Of a stretch of 35,846 nucleotides of DNA, positions 11,401 to 18,800 are shown piece after piece. A program made the position numbers and the translations under genes. The DNA is from a virus. Location of the stretch: IMG/VR virus record IMGVR_UViG_3300047666_000612, positions 1 to 35,846 of that record; one strand, written 5' to 3'. Below the pieces are notes generated by a model. It was given only the letters and a program-made list of their open reading frames with translations. It was not told the origin of the DNA and did no database searches. Position 1 is the stretch's first letter, and the number at the start of each line of letters is the position of its first letter.

Positions 11401-12067
11401 TTCCTTTAAATAAATTTAATATACTAAATTCGCTAGCTAAATCATCTACACTATTTCCAGTTGCTTTATTATTACCGGTGTTTTTACTTAGTTGATGTAT
11501 TGCGTCGTTACGTAATTTAAACTCTGGATTATTTTCCATTATTTTAATTTCAGCAACACTAGCTTCGTCAAAAGAATCTAATTGATCTTTGACATATTCC
11601 ACGCTTTCTAAACCAGGCATATTATTGTAAGAATACAATGTTGCTTTGCTTTCTAGTTCTTCTCTATCTTTTTGGATTTGGGCTATTCTAGCTCTATTTT
11701 CGCTAAAAACTTTGTTATTATCAACTGGCATGAAATCAGCTACTATATTGGTAGCTTTATAATCATCATCAGTTAAATCCATTATAGAACCAGGCTTGTT
11801 ACCTGTTCTTTGCTCGTAGTTGAAACTAGCTTGCTCGTTTGACAGTGGCTCCGAAGAACCATTTTCCGATGCTAAATCCGTATCTACTGCTTTGTTTACC
11901 GCTGTTACAGGTGCAGTTTCCGTTGCAACAGCTTTTGTCTTTACTAGTTTTGTTTCTTCTGCTTCAATTAAAACAGCACCATCACCATGTTTTGAATTCA
12001 TGAAAGATTGTACATCCTCTTCTTTAACGGTTACTATTTTTCCGTTTTTTAATTTATAATCTGGCAT
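2444..12067 (-). CDS. giant (3207-residue) polyvalent virion protein with peptidase, GNAT-like, HAD and ART-like domains
   Basis: Probably an internal virion protein ejected into the host, in the position of T7 gp16. In order: a short N-terminal module (MPDYKLKNGKIVTV) seen at the start of other such phage giants; long helical regions to about residue 850; a zincin peptidase with HEFLH (His909, Glu910, His913) and a likely third ligand in NDFFEEILPLFSEA; a GNAT-like domain at about 1065-1222 (GTGNALEVFS, SRIRLYKTLGQAL); unassigned regions at 1230-2190; a HAD phosphatase with DFDDT (Asp2197/Asp2199), VLTARP (Thr2412) and ADD (Asp2468/Asp2469), interrupted at about 2217-2355 by an ART-like domain; then a long C-terminal region conserved, as I recall, in marine Bacteroidota phages (FNRRSAILQTLSSANFINWS) with one hydrophobic stretch (ISKILYFGAVQNFLFNAL). 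(V)KFS motifs mark module borders. It ends in three GSKKGF repeats. Catalytic activity of each domain is inferred. Confidence 0.85.
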   Translation of the reverse strand: MPDYKLKNGKIVTVKEEDVQSFMNSKHGDGAVLIEAEETKLVKTKAVATETAPVTAVNKAVDTDLASENGSSEPLSNEQASFNYEQRTGNKPGSIMDLTDDDYKATNIVADFMPVDNNKVFSENRARIAQIQKDREELESKATLYSYNNMPGLESVEYVKDQLDSFDEASVAEIKIMENNPEFKLRNDAIHQLSKNTGNNKATGNSVDDLASEFSILNLFKGRSYYKNQEASEIVSLNKSVENAVVSKLDNKQLQKLAGGFYTLEEKENLIKEVKIPIVKKKIEQIKNLNLESRAIAEAEIESINKSQEAVKKSISDLTNGKMTFDKNSNATKEQINEYNSLVETFNGMKEQGKSVISNYNKQASVNDSTLKAFEGDYGVDLAIGTINNKFKLSDDAEKFREKYAGDGFWNATADITGGSLVQGLYQMAKKGTVGATTWALTSFGDAFQDQDNYSSFDAFSDVVDQWGNKTLLPSSTSEKFNITKEEGGFKDFEARNYAKLGVSMVPFTAYLISEVRKGNFKGLKEAVGNTYMKLGAKGKVLAPASQKLKDNIIMMDATFRATIMDNQKEGEKLGLNGLQASSYATVKSSTEAMVQMIMPDSQFLKGIEGKAIKDAFVGSLKKVATKEGLKTAGKQYLVNIGKEMSEEQLNAGVNLVTNAAYGIALPKASEFMNSQIELIAGTIMLSGGMGLSGSAKTFSNQKKLIYNQIKGNIASVDLQLTTMAQKVKDPEIKKQLTEARQFALDIHKAIDSSPENVTSDQIDLLLKKQKLISKKKTTDTAFHPAINDKIKLIDSQIETSGVKRDIANKFDKDINNVSKSLNSTGIKVDETIIFDDDIDGDADVKMKDFLIKNAPSDIADKGPEAIEKWAEESKNNYGTFITTADGKEVLIVNKQSALKDSFVTTGQHEFLHKVLKAALNSKPELIRDAGSLLLNEVESMIKNEQGGGELDARIKSYRKMMLEGDLSVNDFFEEILPLFSEAITRKDVKLNKTNISKIGDYFRQIFQNIGIKNIKFDSAEGVKNFIVDYNKAFSKGSFKGKLKDFAKGDKDAASGKDKASFSLNAKQDLKWKQTDDAIETNFKVGERDFKMTLEETAFMEFDEGKTYQDIEDIAKELGISEDKDGDGIESSERFFHYEFGDAELGKDITGTGNALEVFSVAGNGLVDYLAKKKKIEGVIFTAKEPSRIRLYKTLGQALADKIGGSFAYKNNTFIISRKPPKAAKVKFSVSQVSTLQNELDSLDKADFDYDDASFNAAKSNLEVKIRAAKRKEASKPKKKTEFDIGEDQVIGQLNALVPKEIKTNKELKENEEVGEAINDALKPNGLIYVQIKKKVGGGDKFRITLERIRRGWLTYDPAAKRKTDSKVPITFGEWVFSNIQFRRLDAEKELAIAAVKLKNQTDLDNKQAQSIANEESSGPTADNRKTYASLINNSKMIPSFVVNEIKTKLVDITSKLTSKLSTRPKGANAQTTPLIAEIKKAIGNVVKDPKALPKQLIDRMGNPKDGSYQTYLIDNKKSILENMTTTYLQTAIPTAIEKSVGGTYVLDSDGKRKKDSNGNDIFKPNFVPYSEWKGKKIDREKVSTNKKGGTSGNEIVRRAIQVENKEGKFEDSISNEDFVANFVGSDGKVIRGKRESLGKALAEEAGFEVLAKELANENSDVRRAFKENQTALNEVLVDNFVEQISRDAERGTVKFSLKAIELEVVSDIVDGINTEEFKNRFFMHANDPNNERPLYTSLVAHFEEFRIEGLKIGDLKTIAAQLSKDYTFKPFGEIGIKRVQEAEGVLKTLKYIQENTKEGLTRGNSYATAQQIIDGVDIKLDTKTLLGINEGREAAKKVVDVLAAKGFTGNEIKNIFVAIYSPSGLGGFKGKLNKDGKTRATPNSIVLVKDDLGKVNYKKDKETEMPTTQVEDRGSFMVSVADFEQNFLKGIEMGDKVSTRTDAYTKNFWSKDKSAYNKLDNEGKKAYLQELQEGKKEYQASLITFIEALNKADISSAAQRTLSRSPFAAMDGLGKITSAPRWMPARLDGTLLSLKDLVKLGFGRKDGKVDKGVFEHTKPANRVAIAAYIYSMTGKKADLDILTEELSDFDTAFITEGMDKGLVRNKLQSLMGLNYIRGAGVMTTRYAEMIQEMNKAGVTFYDAKTNTLLSPAGALGAQLNQEMKANLAPVKTEQKAINNARSNKWSKSIKKIRVFDFDDTLAQTKSSVLYTMPGETAIYHGGSIRSIKNITGSFAYFSQDKSQASEYAKGNYGEVNGFALNESDIASEKAVFEVIRELGIQPKAEGWTVDDSRLYELIDDRFEQSFSKSDLNKLTKALASKGIKASRFTDSDLKSGKDTDNIVVFDKKSIKEQGKIDAATFAKDAGKMEAEGAQWDFSEFSKVMDGKKGPLFEVAKIIADKRGTKDVFVLTARPADAAGPIQEFLSELGLDIPLENITGLGNGTPKAKADWVVGKVADGYNDFYFADDHTGNVKAVKNALNTFDVKGKVQLAKVKFSQSLDTKFNNMIQRQKGVESFKEFSKATAKRRGKKTGKWKFFISPSAEDFRGLTQYKFAGKGKQGEADQKFFEESLMDPYFQGVAALESARQTIKEDTKALLSMFKPVKKKLNKLIKGEQYTYDAAVRVYLWNKAGNEIPGLSKRDNKKLNDIVANDPELSSFADGLLIVSKKDSWPEPGEHWLAQTTLSDLNNLTEKTNRKEYLTEFIENVDIVFSEKNLNKVEALYGEASRKAIENAISAMKSGSNSSNQGGDAITSKWTNWVNNSIGTIMFFNRRSAILQTLSSANFINWSDNNPAKAALAFANQPQYWKDFAMIFNSNKLKQRRGGLKSDVQEAEIANAAKNSQDKAQAIIAYILKIGFTPTQIADSFAISLGGASMYRNRVKTYTKEGMDLKDAETKAFQDFSKLSDEAQQSGDPALVSQQQRSVAGRLILSFQNTTMQYTRLMKKSGQDLVNGRGDAKTHISKILYFGAVQNFLFNALSKTAFALIPGFDEDEEEDKDKKEVALEKKAADILNGMSDSVVRGTGIYGAIFTTLKNSYAIWKKEDEKGFIGDQTKTILELANLSPAIGSKLRKVYSGIQTYQFDKAVIEKHPWSVTIDGRFNPSSTYSILANVGSAALNLPLDRALAEAKGVAEMLDARNSVFQRIALGLGWRTWNVGAKNEEFDLIKAESKKPKTVSTRTVSSKSSGSKKGFGSKKGFGSKKGF
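2447..2500 (-). repeat. three tandem 18-bp repeats encoding GSKKGF
   Basis: The last 18 codons before the stop of the giant protein are three copies of a near-identical 18-bp unit. The repeats give the protein a basic, glycine-rich, phenylalanine-punctuated tail and place A-rich AAAAAAGG tracts just upstream of the endolysin start. Repeat-number slippage here would change the tail by six residues without shifting frame. Confidence 0.95.
5003..5419 (-). other. ADP-ribosyltransferase-like domain inserted in a HAD phosphatase domain
   Basis: Within the giant protein, residues about 2217-2355 begin with AIYHGG (Tyr2220, His2221), continue with FAYFSQDKSQASEYAKG (Tyr2237, Tyr2248) and end with DNIVVFDKKSIK (Asn2342). 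This order matches the small ART-like domains of phage polyvalent proteins (YHG..., FF/YFS-x(5-8)-A-x-x-YA, D-x-I/VVF). It sits immediately after HAD motif I and its usual follower VLYTMPG, and before the HAD sequence resumes with AATFAKDAG and DFSEFSKV, i.e. at the C1-cap position. The third catalytic residue of an ART (normally Glu) is not clear, so activity is uncertain. Confidence 0.6.
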
Positions 12068-12078
12068 AGTATATTTTT

Positions 12079-13599
12079 TTAATAAAATTCTTTTGTTATT
12101 GGATTGTATACTTGTTTAGGCTCGTCCCTCATTACACCGGTCGATTGCTTCGCTGATGTTTCTGAGTCTCTAGCCTCTTTCTTTTTATCTTTAAAGTGTC
12201 CGCTAACAAGTTTTTTAATAGCCATTCTTTTATTTCCATTTTTCTGGCCTAACAAGTTATCCATTCTGTCAACAACACTATTCACGTAATCCTGCATACC
12301 TGCTCGAGTGTTTAAATCAAATTTCATTGGCGTGTCAGTTACTATTTTTCTTTGTTTTCCATCAGTGTCTGTCTCGTAAGTTGTAACAGGCCTTATAAAT
12401 TCAACTGTATTATCTTGCTCATTAAAAGTAGCCCCCGCACCTACTATATTTATATTGTTTTGTACATCGCCAATAATGTCGTTAAAAATATCTTTAGCAT
12501 CTTCTTCTGGAGTTGTCGGATTTTCTCCTTGTTTGCCAGTGTATTTATAAGGCTTTTTAAGATACTCAGCTTGGTTAGCTACAAATTTAGTAGCTGCGTT
12601 AGTTATAGCATCTTGATAACCTTTTTGCACTAATGCTTCTGGTGATTTATCATCTTTATCAAAAATAAACCATTCTTTTGTTTGAGGAATTTCATCTGGT
12701 AGGTTGCCATCTTCATCAGGTGTTCTTAATACATTATTATACAAGGCTATAGCATCGTTGGAAGATAGTCCTGATATTACGTTGGCTCTAACTCCTTTTT
12801 TTATGCTATCTTCAAATTTTTTCCTATTTGGCAATACACCAACGGCTCTTCCATTTTCGTATATCTTTTCACCTCCTTTATATATATCGTTATTTGAGTC
12901 AGCGAAATTAAATAATTCATTAGTAAGACCTTGTTTTTTAAAAGAATCGACAGAAGGCTGCCAGTCTGGCACAAATTGCGGTAGCATTGAATCGCTTGAT
13001 GGATCAAATACTTTACCTCCATTTTCATAAGTTATTACTATGTTATTACTACCATCGCGAGTATAAAGAGCCGTTGTTTTAGACATAACACCGTCTGGGG
13101 TAGAATTGTAAAGACCTTCGTAAACTTTAAGCTCTTGGCCTTTAGAAATACCCCCCATAGTTCCAATAGGTAAAGCATACGCTGTATTAAAGGTAGTTTG
13201 TTTTCCAACATACTCTTCAGCAGCAGGTCTAGCTGCATCTCCTACAGTATTTGCTGTAGCTATTATTTGATTTTGATCAATAGATCTAGTTGGATTTTTT
13301 GATTCAATTTCATAAGCCTCATTAATAATCCCTTTTGCGCCTGTGCCATAATCCACTGTAGGGTACTTTAAATCGGTCCTCATAGCAGAAGAAACGTTTT
13401 TATTTCTTTCTTTTATTAAACCATTCAACCTAACTGTTTCTTGTGCTGCTCTTTTTTCTTTTTCTTGCTGTTCTTTAGCGTCGGCTGCTTTTACGGAATT
13501 AACGTAATTACCAAAAGATCCTGCAATTGTTTTCTGCAGGTTGGCATAATGCTGACCGGTTTGAGTGTCTACTACTTGTGTTGGATTTCTATAACTCAT
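12079..13599 (-). CDS. putative internal virion protein (gp15-like position)
   Basis: A 506-residue protein without a recognised domain. The N-terminal part (residues about 35-70) is rich in Lys, Glu, Ala and Gln and likely forms a coiled coil; the rest is mixed and polar with no signal peptide or membrane segment. It lies between the gp14-like and gp16-like proteins, 11 bases upstream of the giant gene, so by synteny it may be the second of three internal or ejected proteins of a short-tailed particle. The ending KQVYNPITKEFY resembles short C-terminal tails of other phage structural proteins, but that is an impression. A minor structural protein outside the ejection set is the main alternative. 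Confidence 0.65.
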   Translation of the reverse strand: MSYRNPTQVVDTQTGQHYANLQKTIAGSFGNYVNSVKAADAKEQQEKEKRAAQETVRLNGLIKERNKNVSSAMRTDLKYPTVDYGTGAKGIINEAYEIESKNPTRSIDQNQIIATANTVGDAARPAAEEYVGKQTTFNTAYALPIGTMGGISKGQELKVYEGLYNSTPDGVMSKTTALYTRDGSNNIVITYENGGKVFDPSSDSMLPQFVPDWQPSVDSFKKQGLTNELFNFADSNNDIYKGGEKIYENGRAVGVLPNRKKFEDSIKKGVRANVISGLSSNDAIALYNNVLRTPDEDGNLPDEIPQTKEWFIFDKDDKSPEALVQKGYQDAITNAATKFVANQAEYLKKPYKYTGKQGENPTTPEEDAKDIFNDIIGDVQNNINIVGAGATFNEQDNTVEFIRPVTTYETDTDGKQRKIVTDTPMKFDLNTRAGMQDYVNSVVDRMDNLLGQKNGNKRMAIKKLVSGHFKDKKKEARDSETSAKQSTGVMRDEPKQVYNPITKEFY

Positions 13600-13616
13600 T
13601 ATTTATTTTTTTTATT

Positions 13617-14354
13617 TTAACCAAAAACATCAAATTGACCTGCTGGACCTCCCATTTTTTCCTTAGGCTTTGCTGCTGCTCCTCCAAAAGAACTCATATA
13701 ACTACCTCCAATAGAAGCCAAACTTCCAACCATACCTGTTATAGCGCCTGTTCTATCTGAGCTAGCTTGAGCTTGTCTTTGCCCTGCACCTGATATTTGA
13801 GCTGATAATCTATCCATTTGAGCGGTGTCTCTGTTTTCTTGAGCACCAAATACAAATTGTTTTCCTTGAGCTTCAGCTCCTTGTATCCTTTGAGCTTCTG
13901 ACATTTTTTGCTGCTGCAATTGTTGTTCTCCTTGAGCTCTTAGCTTTTCGTTTTGAGCTTCTTGAGCCTCTATACTTGCAGATACACCTTTCTTGCTTTG
14001 TAAAGCTGCTTGAGCTAAAGCTGTTGCTCCACCTGCGCTTGCACCTGTAGCTCTAACGGTATCTAAAGTATTAGCTAGCGATATATCAGCTTCTTCTACT
14101 TGTATTTCGGCCGCTTGAGTAGCTACGCTTAGATTAGCCATAGGATTACTAAGCATAGAAGATAAATCTTTTACATCTTCAAAAGGGTTTATAATATCTT
14201 GTCTGTCGTTAATTAATGCATTTAAAGATCTTTGAGCCGCTGCTTTTTCAGCTGCTGCTTTTTGTTCTGCTCTTTTCGCTGCGCTACTTCCGAATAAGCC
14301 GCTAACAAAAGATATAGCTCCTGAGATTAACGGTACTGCTAATGGTACTGGCAT
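13617..14354 (-). CDS. putative internal virion/ejection protein, gp14-like
   Basis: A 245-residue Ala/Gln-rich protein. It opens with a hydrophobic, glycine-containing stretch (PLAVPLISGAISFVSGLFG, residues 4-22) followed by an Ala/Lys/Glu coiled coil, then GASAGGATALAQAAL and a long Gln-rich helix (residues about 130-190), a second small hydrophobic patch (AITGMVGSLASIGGSYM) and a Gly-rich tail. This composition and size are those of the small ejected core proteins of podoviruses (T7 gp14 type), which insert in the host membrane after ejection. It is the first gene of the three-gene ejection set and lies 22 bases after the tail-hub gene. Confidence 0.65.
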   Translation of the reverse strand: MPVPLAVPLISGAISFVSGLFGSSAAKRAEQKAAAEKAAAQRSLNALINDRQDIINPFEDVKDLSSMLSNPMANLSVATQAAEIQVEEADISLANTLDTVRATGASAGGATALAQAALQSKKGVSASIEAQEAQNEKLRAQGEQQLQQQKMSEAQRIQGAEAQGKQFVFGAQENRDTAQMDRLSAQISGAGQRQAQASSDRTGAITGMVGSLASIGGSYMSSFGGAAAKPKEKMGGPAGQFDVFG

Positions 14355-14376
14355 AGTTTATATTTTATTTTTCATG

Positions 14377-15816
14377 TTAATATGATGATTCTACAAAGTT
14401 AGAAGATACCGCAAATAAGTCTTTTGGACCACCTACGTCAGTCACGCTATCTGTAGACACGGTGACTGTTGCAAAATATCCTTTTATACCGCTAATTTCC
14501 ATTCCAAATAGTATCTCACCCTGGGTAGCTGCGCTATTGTTTACTAAGTTTGCAAAATATTTGTTTTCTTTTCTATCAAAACCTGCTCTATTTATAGGAG
14601 GGGTTAATGCTGCAGGGTAAACAGCACCGGCATCATCGTAAGAACCTTGAACGTAACTAAATACGTTTAAAGTTTTATCATTTGTAGATTCATAAACTGT
14701 TCCGTATAAGTCAAGACCAGTAGCATCGGATATAAAACTATCAACTTGCCAACCATTGCTGCCTTCGTAGTTAACTGTTTGGAAAACTTTAGACATGCTA
14801 ACCTTAGGGTTAAATACAAAAGTTATAGAAGATTTAGTTGTAGTTCCGTAAAAAGAACCTCTTGGCGTTGTTTCGTCATAATGAGCCCACACACCTAGTG
14901 TGCCGTATTTATTAGCACCTACTGTGTATAATTTATTTCTTAAACTAAGTACTTGTTCCGGGTTATAAGTAAAAAAGCTAGTCCAACCTAATACATCTTC
15001 GTCAAAGCAAAGAGTATTAAATTCAGTTGTGTTTACTTTTTTAGTTGATAATATATACTGTTTATTGTGAACATCCCATCCACCTACTATAGATCCAACG
15101 TCACCGTTTAAATCATCGTCTATTTTGTTTAAATCGTCTCTAAAGTAATCTCTCATACCGTAGTTTGATATTTCAGTTATACCATCCATAGATAACCTCA
15201 AAATAGCATTATTGTTTTTATCAGAAAAGTACTTTCTATAACCGTAAGCAGCAAAACTACCCGGGTCTCTACTTATTCCAAACTTACCAGCGTAAGGCAT
15301 TATTGTTCCTATAGTAGTATTAACGTTAGTAATACTTCCACCACCTTCAGCCGAGTATATAGCGTCTTTATCTATTAAAGCTCTAGACACTTTAGATTCT
15401 TGGAATATAAGTAAGTTAGTGTCTTCTGCATATAACTTTTGTATGCTTCCATTAGCTGGATCAGCACTTTTAGTTATTTCTTGACCAACTGAAAATACGT
15501 TAGTATTGTTTATACCTGTTCTGGAATTGAATATACCAGAATATATTAATGAATTTGATCTAATAGATGCGGCTGGAAAGTCTTCTACTAAGAAAGCTTT
15601 AACACCATAATCAACATTAGTGTTATTATAACCACCTCTTATTCTAGACTCTTCAATACTCCAGTTGTTAGCAGCGCTAGCAACACCGCCTCTAGAATAA
15701 CCTTCTAAAGAAACAGGTATTCCTCGCGAGCCATCCCATATAGGTTGGAGCGATTGATCTACAGTCTTTTTTAACAAGAAAGTGTTGTAAAATTTTACTT
15801 CTATAATAGCTGCCAT
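14377..15816 (-). CDS. tail hub / tail-associated structural protein
   Basis: A 479-residue, beta-rich protein with many Asn, Thr, Ser and aromatic residues. The repeated pattern of short strands (KQYILSTKKVN, LCFDEDVLGWTSFF, RNKLYTVG) resembles a propeller-like or fibre-like tail component; WTSFFTYNPEQVLSLRNKLYT is the kind of sequence found in proteins of the crAss-like tail next to the stabilisation protein. No enzymatic motif or signal peptide is visible. It follows the 1420-residue stabilisation protein by 30 bases and precedes the ejection proteins. I cannot decide between hub, needle and proximal fibre roles. Confidence 0.7.
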   Translation of the reverse strand: MAAIIEVKFYNTFLLKKTVDQSLQPIWDGSRGIPVSLEGYSRGGVASAANNWSIEESRIRGGYNNTNVDYGVKAFLVEDFPAASIRSNSLIYSGIFNSRTGINNTNVFSVGQEITKSADPANGSIQKLYAEDTNLLIFQESKVSRALIDKDAIYSAEGGGSITNVNTTIGTIMPYAGKFGISRDPGSFAAYGYRKYFSDKNNNAILRLSMDGITEISNYGMRDYFRDDLNKIDDDLNGDVGSIVGGWDVHNKQYILSTKKVNTTEFNTLCFDEDVLGWTSFFTYNPEQVLSLRNKLYTVGANKYGTLGVWAHYDETTPRGSFYGTTTKSSITFVFNPKVSMSKVFQTVNYEGSNGWQVDSFISDATGLDLYGTVYESTNDKTLNVFSYVQGSYDDAGAVYPAALTPPINRAGFDRKENKYFANLVNNSAATQGEILFGMEISGIKGYFATVTVSTDSVTDVGGPKDLFAVSSNFVESSY

Positions 15817-15846
15817 ATATACATAATTACTTAATTTTTGTTTTTA

Positions 15847-18800
15847 TTACTTTAAGTGAGCAGTTAGTTCCAATGGTTGCCTTTGATATAACTTATTGAG
15901 TTCCACATTGTCCCCTAAACCAGAAGCTATCAATCCACCTATAACGTAATTGTGTTCGCTGTCTTTTTTGTCTCCATCAATTTCTAGATTGTAAAAGTTT
16001 TTTACATATTCTTCAGATACCTTGCCTTGAGAAGCTAAAGAAACCCATTCGTCGTTTATAAATATAGGGTGATTTTGTTCTCCTGTTATTCCATTAATTT
16101 TAACAACTTTAGCGTCACTGTTAACTATATGTTTTAAAGCTTTTGTTACAACGCCCTTAACAATTAAACTATCTTTAAAAGATTTAACTTCATCACCAAC
16201 TTCTATAAGGTCAATGCTTTTAAAATGGCCGTCATACATTTCAACTTCGTCTCCTTCAATAAAGCAGCACGTGTTTCCTCCAGTTGGGTTTCCAGGAACA
16301 GTTGTTCCGTTTAGGTAACTTATTTGCCTATCGTCTCCACAACAAGCAGCACACCAAGTTTCAACAGCTGGGTTGCCGTTACAATCTGTATAACTAACAG
16401 AAGCACCACCGCCATATGTGTTGTTAGAGTATCTAGTTACGGTTATGCAACCGTCTTCTGTTAAAATTACATCAAAAGTACATATTGAAGTAGCTGGACC
16501 GGCATCTGACAACACCAAAGTAACAGTATATGTTCCAGCGGTATTAAAAGCGGCTGGCTTAGATACCACACAGCTAAAAGGAGTGTTAGGATCTGAAGCG
16601 TTCCAGTTAGTAGTTGTCTGTATAAAGGTTGGAGAAACAGCGGACCCGCTAGAATCTACTGTTGATATTGAGAAAGACAAGCCTTCGTATATACCTAAAT
16701 AGCTTCCTGTTGGAGTGTTTTGAGATATATTAGCGCCGTTTACTCCGTAAAAAGTACCAACAACAACATCTCCCGTTGTACCTTTGTTTATAGTGCCTGG
16801 ACAAGTGGTTGCCACCGGAGGGTTTGCGTTTGTAACATACGCTGGATTAACATTTCCAAGAGCTGCGTATTCTATTAGTTGAGCACTAAATTCCGCCCCA
16901 GCACTGTCTAACGTAACAACTGTGAAATAAAATATAAAGCTTTTATTTTGTATGCCGTTAATACCATAAACCCAGTCAAAATTATTACTTGAAGGGGCTA
17001 CCGTGTTAACTTTGTATGAACCATTCCCTTCGTCTGAAAGACTAAATCTTGGAGCTGCAACAGCAAAAACCTCTACAGGAGTACTTTCCAATGTTTTAAC
17101 GCTCGTTAAGGTAACGGAGCTTATAGATGCATAAGGTATTGTTGCGCCAGCAGCGTCTAATATAGTAAAACCCGCGGCTCCGGTTATTGATTGAGGATTT
17201 GATACGGCTTCCGTAAAAGTTCCAGTTGACCATCCACCAAGCGAACCAGCTCCGTTAGACTCATTTAGTATTAAAGTATTTAATTCACTAACTGATCCAG
17301 AGCTTGACGACTCCCAAAATATATCTAAATTTGACTCTACAGGCGTAGTTTCAAACACAGCTAAGCTAAATTCATTAGCATTTTGTGGCGTAAAAGTTAA
17401 AAGCGTATTGTCTGTAAGCGTTTGAGCTTTATTGACCACAACCGTACTACTACCATTATAACTAACAACTATTGTGTTTTCAGCAACGTCAGCTCCCCTA
17501 ACTATATCTCCTTGAGAAATAACCCCTTGTACATTGTCCACCGCTATAGTTATTGTTGTAACTGCGCCATTTGTTAAAGCGTTTGAAGAAGTTGTAACTA
17601 CACCAAACTTTTTTCTTGTAGATATTTTAGCTATTAAAGGGTTTGACTCTATTTCATAGAAATCGGTTGTAGCTATATATTGTAAATCCTCATCAGCGTT
17701 GAACAAGTCGTTGTTTGTAGCTATTGTAGACACTGTGCTAGAAAATCTACCTGGAAAATATTGTGAATTAGCAGTTGGTGCCGCGCTAGAATTGTTTTCT
17801 ACTCTACCAAACAACTGAACACTACTTCTAAATTGTTTTTGCTGTGGCCCTACTTCTGATAAATCTCTAGGCACTTTATTTATATTGTCATTTAAAAGAA
17901 CAGCAAAAGAAGTTTTTCCAAGTTCTAGCGTGTTGTCTCTAGGGTAAGCTGCAAGGACACCGGGTAAATATACATTGTAATATTCTTGTTCTGTTTGTTT
18001 AACCACAATCTTATAAGAATACCATCCTAAAGGATTGTAAAGAGAGCTAGTAGTATCTCCTTCATAAACCCCAGGTTCATTAGTATTTGTATTTGCTGTT
18101 TGCCCACTCAAAACGCTGTTAAACAAAACTTTCAACGAATCACCTGCCCAGTTATAAGAATCTGTACCACTGGCTCTATAGGGCGAGTATATAGTAGATC
18201 CTACATACTGCAGTCCACCTACGTTTATACTAGTTAAAGAGTTGGATAGTATTACACTAGAAGATCTTCCAAATTTATCTGAAAGAACAACGCCTACTTG
18301 ATAGTTTCTATTTTGCTTTAAAGAATGATTAGGGTACTCAGTAATACTTGTTGTATTTATTTCGTCACCAACAGGTTTAACCGTTAGCGTATAATTTGAT
18401 GCTGATAGTGTTTGTATTTTGTTTGTTTCTAACACAGACCCACTCCAAGAAACTATTTTCGATCCAGCAGCTATGGAAGCGCCTGTTAAATCTCCTCCAA
18501 TAATCACGTTTCCTGCAATTATAGTGGCATTTATGCTAGTAGTTCCATTTCCACCTAAATCAGTAACATTTAAAGTGCTTACGTTTAAATTGAAAGGGCT
18601 TTTTTCTGATATAAGTAAATTATAATCTAAAGAAGCCGGGGGGGTATGTTTATCTTGGAAATTACTATAAACTACCCTATTACTTATAATCTCTTGACCA
18701 AAAGCCTTTACAGGAACCTTATCGTATACTCTAATTAGCTCGTCTGCTGGAAGGGTTTTAAATGGTTTTTTTGATTGATAATTATAAATATAGCTATTGT

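Noticed and set aside
4998-12059. Plus-strand open frames opposite the giant gene (5001-5312, 8727-8981, 9483-9680, 11820-12059)
   Set aside because: Serine/leucine-rich antisense shadows of Lys/Glu/Ala-rich coding sequence; no start context or family resemblance.
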